From NCBI GenBank assembly GCA_964493205.1, contig CAZBMJ010000002.1, positions 62,001 through 126,000 on the forward strand: DNA of 64,000 nucleotides. The letters run 5' to 3'. The notes beneath the pieces were generated by a model. The model searched no databases, was not told the origin of the DNA, and saw only the letters and a list, made by a program, of their open reading frames with translations. Source of the stretch: CAZBMJ01 sp964493205. GTDB lineage: Bacteria; Myxococcota; UBA727; JABDBI01. This document shows, in pieces, positions 7,568 through 13,021 of this stretch. The translations under genes and the position numbers were made by a program. Numbering within the stretch: the stretch's first letter is position 1; every line of letters starts with the position of its first letter.

Positions 7568-8191
7568 TTATTTAAATTGAAAACTAAATGTACACATAGG
7601 ACTACCATCTCTATATGCAGAATACATACAATCTTTGTTTTTATGCTTCATTATATTTAACTTAGGAAATGAATCTAATTTTTCAAATTCATTACTAATA
7701 CCAAATAAATCACATAATTTTTGAATAGGCTCATCTAATATAATACCTTGTTTGTTTCTTAATGAAAAAGTTACTAAAATATGTTTATTTAATATCTTTC
7801 CTTTATAAGGTAATATATTTAACATTTTATTATACATTTCTTCTACTATATCAAATGAATTATTTAATACTGAACAGAAATCTAAATCTACGAATCTTCT
7901 AATCTTGGCATTTTTAATATTATCATTAACAATATTAAAACGTATACCATCATAATTCTGAGCATCATTTATATTTTTTAAATAAGTTTTATGATTTAAT
8001 TCGTAGATATTTAATTTTACAGACTGAGCACCAGGATTTACAATTCTAAAATCATGTACATGTGACGCCAAATCAGGACCACATAACATTAAAATATTAC
8101 TGTTTCTTACTTTAGAAGAAGAATAAAATAATGTTTGTATAAATCTTTTTCTTCTTTTTATTGAAAAGTCTATATCACAATATGATTTCAT
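7568..8191 (-). CDS. Conserved hypothetical, possibly methyltransferase-fold
   Basis: 207 residues. NILMLCGPDLASHVHDFRI looks like a nucleotide- or SAM-binding first strand and turn. IRRFVDLDFCSVLNNSFDIVEEM and ILVTFSLRNKQG resemble the acidic strand and later strand of phage methyltransferase-like proteins, without a complete G-x-G-x-G loop. This could be a degenerate or divergent enzyme, so the call is tentative. The leader TTTAGAGGTTAATAAA at 8201-8216 precedes the ATG, and the probable tRNA-Gln lies just upstream at 8226-8296. Confidence 0.45.
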   Translation of the reverse strand: MKSYCDIDFSIKRRKRFIQTLFYSSSKVRNSNILMLCGPDLASHVHDFRIVNPGAQSVKLNIYELNHKTYLKNINDAQNYDGIRFNIVNDNIKNAKIRRFVDLDFCSVLNNSFDIVEEMYNKMLNILPYKGKILNKHILVTFSLRNKQGIILDEPIQKLCDLFGISNEFEKLDSFPKLNIMKHKNKDCMYSAYRDGSPMCTFSFQFK

Positions 8192-8225
8192 TTATAATAA
8201 TTTAGAGGTTAATAAAATAAAAATG

Positions 8226-8296
8226 ATGATTTGCTAGGACTCGAACCTAAACTACAGAACCAAAATTTGTTGCATTACCAGTTATGTTACAAATAA
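8226..8296 (-). tRNA. Probable tRNA-Gln (TTG), imperfect cloverleaf
   Basis: On the minus strand a tRNA-like fold can be drawn. Acceptor TTATTTG pairs with CAAATCA with one mismatch, and the T arm is TTAGG/CCTAG around TTCGAGT, which is convincing. The D loop carries ACTGGTAA. The anticodon stem ACAAA/TCTGT has one mismatch around TTTTGGT, giving TTG. The variable loop is only about three bases. The mismatches mean it could be a decayed tRNA. It lies just upstream of the gene at 7568-8191. Confidence 0.6.
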
Positions 8297-8355
8297 GTAT
8301 ACTATATATTATAAATAGTTATTAATAATTCTTAAATTTAGTCAAATATTTTTTG

Positions 8356-8363
8356 TATTTTTG
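8356..8363 (+). promoter_or_regulatory. Bacteroidota-type -7 box (TATTTTTG)
   Basis: TAttTTTG lies 18 bases before the ATG of the plus-strand HNH gene, a workable distance for a transcription start between them. Being opposite to all neighbouring genes, this inserted gene needs its own promoter. Confidence 0.5.
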
Positions 8364-8380
8364 TGTTATAAAATAATATT

Positions 8381-9001
8381 ATGACAAAAGAAATTTTAAT
8401 ACCATTAATAGAAAAAGGTCTTTCTACTTATAAAATAGCAAAAGAATTAAATTTAAGTAATTCCACTATTATATATTGGGTTAAATCTTTAGAATTATCT
8501 GATTTATATAAATCAATATCTCTTAGAGACAATTTAAAAAATACAATAAATTATAAATATTCTAAAGAAATTATAGAAGATTTTGCTAAAAATTCAAATT
8601 CATTATCAGAACTTCTTGAAAAGTTTAATCTTGTGCCACGGGGTAGAAATTTTGATACAATAAAAAAATATATTAAATTACATAATATAGATATATCTCA
8701 TTTCAATATTAATAAAAATAGAAAAGGTATAATTAAAGAACGTTCTATTAATAGTTATTTACATAATGAATTTAAAATAGGTAGTACTGCATTAAAGAAA
8801 AAACTTTATAAAACTAATCTAAAATTAAGAATTTGTGAGTTATGTGGTCAAGATGAGATATGGAATAATAAAAAAATGTCTCTTATATTAGACCATATAG
8901 ATGGAAATTCTAATAATAATAATTTAAATAATTTAAGAATAGTTTGTCCTAATTGTAATGCTACTTTAGATACACATTGTGGAAAGAATAAACGTTCTTA
9001 A
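8381..9001 (+). CDS. HNH endonuclease with N-terminal helix-turn-helix (homing type)
   Basis: 206 residues. Residues 1-35 (STYKIAKELNLSNSTIIYWVKSLEL) form a helix-turn-helix. The C-terminus from about residue 150 (RICELCGQ, SLILDHIDGN, NLRIVCPNC) is an HNH nuclease with two CxxC zinc-holding pairs and the DHIDG active-site strand. Such stand-alone genes in phages are usually homing endonucleases that spread by cutting intronless alleles. It is on the plus strand amid minus-strand genes and carries its own promoter, both signs of insertion. No intron boundary is seen around it. Confidence 0.85.
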   Translation: MTKEILIPLIEKGLSTYKIAKELNLSNSTIIYWVKSLELSDLYKSISLRDNLKNTINYKYSKEIIEDFAKNSNSLSELLEKFNLVPRGRNFDTIKKYIKLHNIDISHFNINKNRKGIIKERSINSYLHNEFKIGSTALKKKLYKTNLKLRICELCGQDEIWNNKKMSLILDHIDGNSNNNNLNNLRIVCPNCNATLDTHCGKNKRS

Positions 9002-9045
9002 ATTATTTAAACTAATGTACTACCATTATACTACAAATCATTATA

Positions 9046-9183
9046 CTAACGGCTGTATTTAAGACAACCATTCTTAAGTTCTTTAGCTTTTGTATATCCT
9101 TTTTCTATCATATAATTTAGGATATCTAATTCATAAGATAATAAGGATTCAAAATTCATTACTAAATCATCAAATGTGATCAT
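9046..9183 (-). CDS. Small hypothetical protein, 45 residues
   Basis: The frame can be extended upstream to 9243, but that extension runs through a terminator hairpin (9215-9240). The ATG at 9183, giving MITFDDLVMNFESLLSYELD, has a TTTTAAGATTAAG leader at the normal distance, so it is preferred. The product is acidic and helical with a basic tail (KAKELKNGCLKYSR). Function unknown. Confidence 0.5.
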   Translation of the reverse strand: MITFDDLVMNFESLLSYELDILNYMIEKGYTKAKELKNGCLKYSR

Positions 9184-9214
9184 GATTATTATTTTAAGAT
9201 TAAGAAATATATAA

Positions 9215-9240
9215 CCAGCTACCTCCGAAGAGGTAACTGG
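9215..9240 (-). terminator. Terminator hairpin with UUCG loop after the 9264-9680 gene
   Basis: On the minus strand CCAG-T-TACCTC pairs with GAGGTA-G-CTGG around TTCG, an exceptionally stable C(UUCG)G tetraloop. It is followed by a T/A-rich run. It begins 24 bases after the stop. Confidence 0.75.
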
Positions 9241-9263
9241 CATTAGTTTTTATGATGGAGAGG

Positions 9264-9680
9264 TTATCCTCCTACAGGCGTTGCTTGTGCAGTCACTGCA
9301 TTTGCATTTTGGGAGATCATCAGCTCATCAGATGCATTCACATTATCTGTGAATACATAATTTTGATAATAGGCACCTCCGTTAATCTGCATTTGCTCAC
9401 CTGTTGTAGGATTTACAACTGCTTCCTGTCCAGGAAAGAATGGTTCAGCAGATGTTTGTCTGATGATTTTTCCTACAAGTCTTTGACCCGCAGAAAATCC
9501 TTTCAAATCAACTAATTTACCTCTGATAAAAGCAACTCTGTTGCTCTTGTTCAAGATACCATTGCTGAATGAAGTTGTGCTACTGTCTACTCTTACTGTA
9601 CCCCAATCAGGGTTTTTAGTAGAAGGTGTAACAACTAAACCTGTTTGTGGATGAGCCACAACTGTTGCAAAATTTGACAT
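9264..9680 (-). CDS. Hypothetical protein, related in part to the 11837-12115 product
   Basis: 138 residues, strand-rich and glycine-rich. GFSAGQRLVGKIIRQTSAEPFFPGQ matches the pattern of KAGDRLTGLTIIHG in the 92-residue protein at 11837, suggesting a shared small beta-barrel fold. The N-terminal segment (VVAHPQTGLVVTPSTKNPDWGTVRVDSS) and the section ending YYQNYVFTDN are unique to this copy. G+C at third positions appears higher than in most neighbours, consistent with strong expression. The function is unknown; a nucleic-acid-binding or virion-coating role is only a guess. A UUCG terminator follows. Confidence 0.55.
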   Translation of the reverse strand: MSNFATVVAHPQTGLVVTPSTKNPDWGTVRVDSSTTSFSNGILNKSNRVAFIRGKLVDLKGFSAGQRLVGKIIRQTSAEPFFPGQEAVVNPTTGEQMQINGGAYYQNYVFTDNVNASDELMISQNANAVTAQATPVGG

Positions 9681-9721
9681 ACAATAAATTTAAATAATTA
9701 AATAATAAACAATTAAAAAGA

Positions 9722-9742
9722 ACATGTGCTATTAACACATGT
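9722..9742 (-). terminator. Terminator hairpin after the 9751-10176 gene
   Basis: ACATGTG/CACATGT (7 bp perfect, 7-base loop), followed on the minus strand by TCTTTTTAATTG. It starts 8 bases past the stop codon. Confidence 0.7.
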
Positions 9743-9750
9743 CCTAACTC

Positions 9751-10176
9751 TTAAATTACTACTTCTTTCTTGCGGGATTTTTTAACTTCAGGAACTGCTG
9801 TATCCCAATCTGCAAGTAGTGCATTTTCTTCTTCTGGAGATAATATTACAGGACGTGCTTGCGCTGTTCCTGCATATGCTGCGGTTGTACTCTGAGTTGC
9901 TGTTGCTTCATAAGCTCTCTTCTCCTGTAACCATTTGACAAATGTTTCTGATTTTTCTTTATCAACAACTGTAATGTCCAATCCATCAAGAGCTAAACCT
10001 ACGTGTGCAAATGCCTGCAAAACAAATAAGTTCTGAAGATTATTCTTAAGCATTTTCCAAAAACCTTGGACATTTAATCCAGATGCTCCTGTAATCATAC
10101 CATTTGTTCTCTCCACTACAAAATGATCTTTGTTAAGAGAAGATAAATCACTTAGGCTTTTAATAATTTGTGCCAT
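9751..10176 (-). CDS. Hypothetical protein, 141 residues
   Basis: The N-terminal 85 residues are mixed and hydrophobic (GFWKMLKNNLQNLFVLQAFA could be an amphipathic helix). An Ala/Thr-rich linker follows (ATATQSTTAAYAGTAQA), then an acidic stretch (LSPEEENALLADWD) and a basic end (KKSRKKEVVI). No family is recognised. It is flanked by its own terminator, and an AATTTTTAGATTA leader is present before the ATG. It is one of a run of individually terminated genes at 9.2-12.1 kb with relatively GC-rich codons, which suggests abundant products. Confidence 0.55.
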   Translation of the reverse strand: MAQIIKSLSDLSSLNKDHFVVERTNGMITGASGLNVQGFWKMLKNNLQNLFVLQAFAHVGLALDGLDITVVDKEKSETFVKWLQEKRAYEATATQSTTAAYAGTAQARPVILSPEEENALLADWDTAVPEVKKSRKKEVVI

Positions 10177-10225
10177 AAAAATTAATTTTTAGATTATATA
10201 ATAAGGTTAATTAATACAAAAGAAA

Positions 10226-10249
10226 AACTACCCCATTGCTGAGGTAGTT
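10226..10249 (-). terminator. Terminator hairpin after the 10276-10635 gene
   Basis: On the minus strand AACTACC pairs with GGTAGTT, followed by TTTCTTTT. It lies 27 bases beyond the stop. Confidence 0.7.
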
Positions 10250-10275
10250 ATGATCCACTACTACATGGAGAATAC

Positions 10276-10635
10276 TTAACTAGGTATCTTCATGGGTATT
10301 CCCAACAGTACACTAATGTATTTTGCTCTAATAGCTGCTATCGTGGTTGAACTATAAACTGCTGCACCATTATGGTACAGAGTATAAGCACTCCCACTAT
10401 AAACAGATTGCCATTTACCTTCGGCAGTCCACTCAAGAGTTTTCTTAGAAGGTATCATTCCTGCAGATGCTTTAACAGCTTTCTCATATTCATCTATTGA
10501 ATAAGATACTGTCACCATTGTGGTAGTCTTATTAATAGACTGTGCATTCGTGGATGCTGCAGCCATAATCATGAAAAGAGAAACAAGACCTATGTAAAAT
10601 AGGTTTGCGTGTTTTTTAAATAATGTGTAATACAT
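10276..10635 (-). CDS. Secreted or periplasmic hypothetical protein
   Basis: 119 residues with a good signal peptide: basic start (YTLFKKHAN), hydrophobic core (LFYIGLVSLFMIMAAAS) and an Ala-x-Ala-like cleavage site before QSINK, at about residue 33. The mature part of about 86 residues has no Cys and is probably strand-rich (TMVTVSYSIDEYEKAVKAS, KWQSVYSGSAYTLYHNGAAV). No family is recognised. A phage gene for an exported product in the left arm could alter the host envelope, for example in superinfection exclusion, but this is inference. The leader TTTTAAAGGTTAATTAAT is typical. Confidence 0.6.
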   Translation of the reverse strand: MYYTLFKKHANLFYIGLVSLFMIMAAASTNAQSINKTTTMVTVSYSIDEYEKAVKASAGMIPSKKTLEWTAEGKWQSVYSGSAYTLYHNGAAVYSSTTIAAIRAKYISVLLGIPMKIPS

Positions 10636-10668
10636 AAGTTTGATTTTAAAGGTTAATTAATAGATAGT

Positions 10669-10699
10669 ATGCATCTTATCAGGAAACCTGAGGATGTAT
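10669..10699 (-). terminator. Long terminator hairpin after the 10703-11155 gene
   Basis: ATGCATC..CAGG pairs with CCTG..GGATGTAT around AAA. It begins just past the stop codon. The T-run after it is weak. Confidence 0.6.
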
Positions 10700-10702
10700 T
10701 GA

Positions 10703-11155
10703 CTAAAAATGTTTGTTGTAAGTTAAAGGTTTAGGAAGTATTTCTTTTACCTTTCTATAAATTTGTACAGATGTAGGGTAGGTGTTATTTAAATAATAGA
10801 AGTTTAATAGCCATTTTTTAAATATATCCCATAATTTATCATCTAGGTATTTAGCAGTATTATAGTAATTACCTGCAAACTTATTTTTTGTTTTGTGATG
10901 AAATCTTTGATAAGTTTTTTTTAAATTTAATTCATTAAATAATTCATCCATAACCTTAATAGGTTTTTCTTTTATTTGATTAGCAAACTCATAAATGTGA
11001 TTGTTGTAAGAGTATATTAAACCTATACGTCTTGTTTCACCTAATATAAATAATTTAGCAATGGTTTTTAAATCATCTATTGAATTACTTGTTGCTATTG
11101 GTGATAAACCATCACCCCAACCACTCCAGCTTAAATATAAAATATACTTGTTCAT
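10703..11155 (-). CDS. Hypothetical protein, 150 residues
   Basis: Begins MNKYILYLSWSGWGDGLSPI, a strand followed by a Gly/Trp turn, then LKTIAKLFILGETRRIGLIYSY. The C-terminal half is basic and helical (KKTYQRFHHKTKNKF, WDIFKKWLLNFYYLNN, IYRKVKEILPKP). No family is recognised and there is no signal peptide. The leader TTTAGAGGTTAT precedes the ATG and a long hairpin follows the stop. Confidence 0.5.
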   Translation of the reverse strand: MNKYILYLSWSGWGDGLSPIATSNSIDDLKTIAKLFILGETRRIGLIYSYNNHIYEFANQIKEKPIKVMDELFNELNLKKTYQRFHHKTKNKFAGNYYNTAKYLDDKLWDIFKKWLLNFYYLNNTYPTSVQIYRKVKEILPKPLTYNKHF

Positions 11156-11197
11156 AACTATTTATTTAGAGGTTATAAAATCAAAAGAAAAGTATCA

Positions 11198-11219
11198 GGA
11201 CCGTCAGAACCAGTAGTCC
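11198..11219 (-). terminator. Candidate terminator of an upstream RNA
   Basis: GGAC/GTCC closes a 22-base hairpin, followed on the minus strand by TTTTCTTTT. No protein gene lies between it and the promoter-like module at 11475-11503, so it may end a noncoding transcript of roughly 260 nt. Confidence 0.4.
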
Positions 11220-11470
11220 AGTTAAGAAGGATTAAGACTGTGTAACAATAATACATATTAATGTCATAATTAGGTGATTTTGAGGTAAATTATAGTGAGT
11301 ATATTTGTGATTGTAATGTATAGGAAGCTCTATCTGCAACCAAACAGTTGCATATTCATAACTCCTTGACTATCAAAGCCTTATCTCACAATAATTCTAC
11401 CTAAATTTATACATAAAGCCTGACAAGTATAGCCTAAATAGACTATAACTATATCACTAAAGGTATAAAA
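11220..11470 (-). ncRNA. Possible noncoding transcript between promoter module and terminator
   Basis: This stretch lies downstream of the promoter-like module at 11475-11503 and ends at the hairpin at 11198-11219. No frame in it looks coding and none carries the usual leader motif. Small inverted repeats are visible (for example around GCAACCAAACAGTTGC at 11336-11351). The transcript could instead simply be the long leader of the 10703-11155 gene. Confidence 0.35.
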
Positions 11471-11474
11471 TCAC

Positions 11475-11503
11475 CCTATATAATCAGAGTGATGGAGTAC
11501 AAA
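11475..11503 (-). promoter_or_regulatory. Promoter-like module, copy a
   Basis: On the minus strand TTTGTACTCCATCACTCT is followed by three bases and TATATAGG. Two further copies (11727-11755 and 12151-12179) have TATATTTG in place of TATATAGG with identical spacing, so this copy has a weaker -7 box. The layout TTTG - 17 bases - TAnnTTTG resembles a Bacteroidota promoter. Confidence 0.6.
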
Positions 11504-11575
11504 AAATAATTAAACTAAAAGTAAACTAGCTTAACTTACTTGACTCATGCTCTTCTCCTAAAAAGAATGATGATT

Positions 11576-11599
11576 AAATAAGCTAGCTAGTTTATTAAG
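11576..11599 (-). terminator. Palindrome after the 20-residue frame
   Basis: AATAAGCTAGCTAGTTTATT is a near-perfect palindrome a few bases beyond the stop of the 20-codon frame. A CTTTTT run follows further downstream on the minus strand. It is a possible terminator or protein-binding site. Confidence 0.4.
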
Positions 11600-11603
11600 T
11601 TAT

Positions 11604-11666
11604 CTATTTTGCATCCCATGCAAGAGCATCTTCTCTTGTCATGATGATTCCATTAACTGATACCAT
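11604..11666 (-). CDS. 20-residue mini-gene with conserved leader
   Basis: ATG to TAG encodes MVSVNGIIMTREDALAWDAK. It is too short to judge by composition, but it sits behind a promoter-like module (11727-11755), has the ACCTCTAAAT leader motif found before full-size genes, and its start codon lies in the stem of a hairpin (11665-11697). That package argues for a translated peptide or a leader-peptide switch. No homologue is known to me. Confidence 0.45.
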   Translation of the reverse strand: MVSVNGIIMTREDALAWDAK

Positions 11667-11697
11667 AAGATTTATATTTAGAGGTGAATAATCTTAT
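11665..11697 (-). promoter_or_regulatory. Hairpin hiding a start codon, with leader motif in its loop
   Basis: On the minus strand ATAAGATT pairs with AATCTTAT (8 bp perfect). The second arm includes the first two bases of the ATG at 11666, and the loop displays CACCTCTAAAT. This would lower translation unless something binds the loop. It is suggestive of post-transcriptional control of the 20-residue frame. Confidence 0.5.
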
Positions 11698-11726
11698 TAA
11701 TGATGCAGTATAATTAAATATAACTG

Positions 11727-11755
11727 CAAATATAAACAGAGTGAAGGAGTACAAA
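11727..11755 (-). promoter_or_regulatory. Promoter-like module, copy b
   Basis: On the minus strand TTTGTACTCCTTCACTCT is followed by three bases and TATATTTG. It shares 17 of 18 bases of the upstream box and all of the -7 box with copy c at 12151-12179, and it precedes the 20-residue frame. Confidence 0.7.
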
Positions 11756-11777
11756 AAGAAAAAAAGTAACAACAGCT

Positions 11778-11794
11778 GGAGCATGAGCTGCTCC
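11778..11794 (-). terminator. Terminator of the 11837-12115 gene
   Basis: GGAGCA/TGCTCC hairpin with a five-base loop, followed on the minus strand by a run rich in T. A second hairpin, ACCACT/AGTGGT at 11801-11817, stands between it and the stop codon, so the pair may act as a tandem terminator. Confidence 0.7.
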
Positions 11795-11836
11795 ATTTAA
11801 ACCACTGCCTTAGTGGTACTGTCTTACTGCGCAATG

Positions 11837-12115
11837 CTACAAAGCAGCAAAGTCTGCGTCAGCAAAAATGCTGTTAGCCTTGTCTGTAGCGTAGAATCTC
11901 TCTTCACCTTGGGCGTTAGCACCATGAATGATGGTTAATCCTGTTAGTCTGTCACCTGCTTTAATCCCTGTGCCCTTAGCAGCAGAGATAAGAATCTCTT
12001 CACCTTTGGTGGTACGCACTGCACAAAGCAATACGTTCTTAGGACTAAGAGCAAAAGCAGAAGCTGTAGCAGCATCAAATGCAGCTTTGAATGTTTGAGT
12101 TGTGTAGGATGTCAT
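11837..12115 (-). CDS. Small hypothetical, probably highly expressed
   Basis: 92 residues, Ala-rich, starting MTSYTTQTFKAAFDAATASA and ending FADADFAAL. The core NVLLCAVRTTKGEEILISAA then KAGDRLTGLTIIHGANAQGEERFY is strand-rich and resembles GFSAGQRLVGKII in the 9264-9680 product. G+C is visibly higher than in the rest of the window, with many GCA/GCT and CTG-type codons. It has a full promoter module 36 bases upstream, a TTTAAAGGTTTAA leader and a double terminator. A small abundant binding protein is a reasonable guess; no family is recognised. Confidence 0.55.
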   Translation of the reverse strand: MTSYTTQTFKAAFDAATASAFALSPKNVLLCAVRTTKGEEILISAAKGTGIKAGDRLTGLTIIHGANAQGEERFYATDKANSIFADADFAAL

Positions 12116-12150
12116 GATTTAAAGGTTTAATGTTATGAAATATGTACACT

Positions 12151-12179
12151 CAAATATATCTAGAGTGATGGAGTACAAA
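12151..12179 (-). promoter_or_regulatory. Promoter-like module, copy c
   Basis: On the minus strand TTTGTACTCCATCACTCT is followed by AGA and TATATTTG, ending 36 bases before the ATG of the 92-residue gene. The TTTG and TAnnTTTG boxes match the Bacteroidota promoter elements with 17 bases between them. The conserved bases between the boxes suggest an added activator or repressor site. Confidence 0.75.
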
Positions 12180-12390
12180 GCTTAATTACCACAACCGCCT
12201 AAGCATCAGCAACAACGCATTAGCAGTTGCTACTAACAATAGTAGTGAGCACAACACACAAGAACAAGACAACACACAACAACAGTTGCTACCATCACAC
12301 AGTACACAGACAGACACTAGGAACACACAGCACACGCTGCAGGCTGCACTGCACAGGAACTAGCACAGAGCAAAGAGAAAACTAAACATA
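12180..12390. other. CA-rich, gene-free tract at the divergence point
   Basis: The plus strand is strongly skewed to C and A (repeated CAACA, CACA, ACAGCA words) and richer in C than the rest of the window. No frame is convincing on either strand. It lies between the leftward promoters and the G/C-run hairpin, so a replication origin, a packaging site or a protein-loading region is possible, but nothing in the sequence proves any of these. Confidence 0.45.
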
Positions 12391-12396
12391 ACTTCT

Positions 12397-12451
12397 AGTA
12401 CCCCACCCCCACCTTAAAAGTTTAGAGCAAGGGGGGGAGGTACTTTTTTTT
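12397..12451 (+). terminator. G/C-run hairpin followed by eight T residues
   Basis: AGTACC..CCCCC pairs with GGGGGGG..GGTACT, followed by T8: a strong plus-strand intrinsic terminator by form. No plus-strand gene lies upstream of it before 9 kb. It may block plus-strand read-through into the rightward module, or have another role. A second G-rich segment, five G, C, five G, follows at 12459-12469. Confidence 0.6.
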
Positions 12452-12563
12452 AGCAAAAGGGGGCGGGGGTATAGTGGTACAAGTACACAAACTCAGTACC
12501 ACATTATATTTTGTAACTACAGACACAAACTCATCTACAAAATAATTTAAAATATATTATAAA

Positions 12564-12614
12564 GTCCGAAAGTCCAGTCCAGCTAAAACACTATATATCC
12601 TTCGGACTGGACTT
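12564..12614. promoter_or_regulatory. Hairpin with mutually exclusive stems
   Basis: AAGTCCAGTCC (12570-12580) pairs perfectly with GGACTGGACTT (12604-12614). GTCCGAA (12564-12570) can instead pair with TTCGGAC (12601-12607), which overlaps the first stem. Two exclusive 7-11 bp stems in the switch region suggest an attenuator, a riboswitch-like element or a cruciform protein site. Confidence 0.5.
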
Positions 12615-12695
12615 AGATACCTATACCTAAAGAATAGTTTTTAATATTTTTTAAATTATTTTCATTTTACCCCCATTTATTAAATTTATTTAGCG

Positions 12696-12703
12696 TATCT
12701 TTG
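12696..12703 (+). promoter_or_regulatory. Bacteroidota-type -7 box (TATCTTTG) opening the rightward module
   Basis: TAtcTTTGCA stands about 320 bases before the nuclease gene at 13022 and immediately before the candidate structured RNA. It has the same form as the boxes at 13633 and 17174. Confidence 0.6.
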
Positions 12704-12707
12704 CACT

Positions 12708-13021
12708 ATGTTTTTGAGCATAGACTCTGTACCTACATTTTTGAGGAGAAATCCTGGTTTAATGTAATTATCAGATGCTGCTAATTATATAGTTCAAGTT
12801 CTGAGGATACACTTAATAGTAATGAAGTATCGTTCAATAAAACTCCTAACCTAAGTCCTATGATATGGTGAAGAGCAAACTATCAAACAAGACTATATAC
12901 AAAAACATCAGGCTGGTTAAAAGAAGTAACTGTGAAATTTTCACCGTTTAAACCCCCTATGAGCTAGCGAGTAGGGTTTCCAAGATTGGATAGCTTGAGG
13001 TATATCTAAAATTAAGTAAAT
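12708..13021 (+). ncRNA. Long, apparently structured leader or noncoding RNA
   Basis: The 310 bases between the promoter and the nuclease ATG contain only a 19-codon frame (starting at 12708, MFLSIDSVPTFLRRNPGLM). Inverted repeats are CTATG/CATAG at its start, GTGAAA/TTTCAC near 12932-12943, and AAACCC..CTA with TAG..GGTTT at 12950-12979. It could be a 5' leader, a small RNA working with the adjacent nuclease, or remains of a mobile RNA. I could not fit it to a group I or group II intron core. Confidence 0.45.

Noticed and set aside
9184..9243. Upstream extension of the 9046-9183 frame
   Set aside because: It runs through a UUCG terminator hairpin, and the inner ATG has the proper leader.
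12696..13021. Group I or group II intron core upstream of the nuclease
   Set aside because: I could not find the conserved core pairings or a plausible splice site; only unrelated hairpins were seen.
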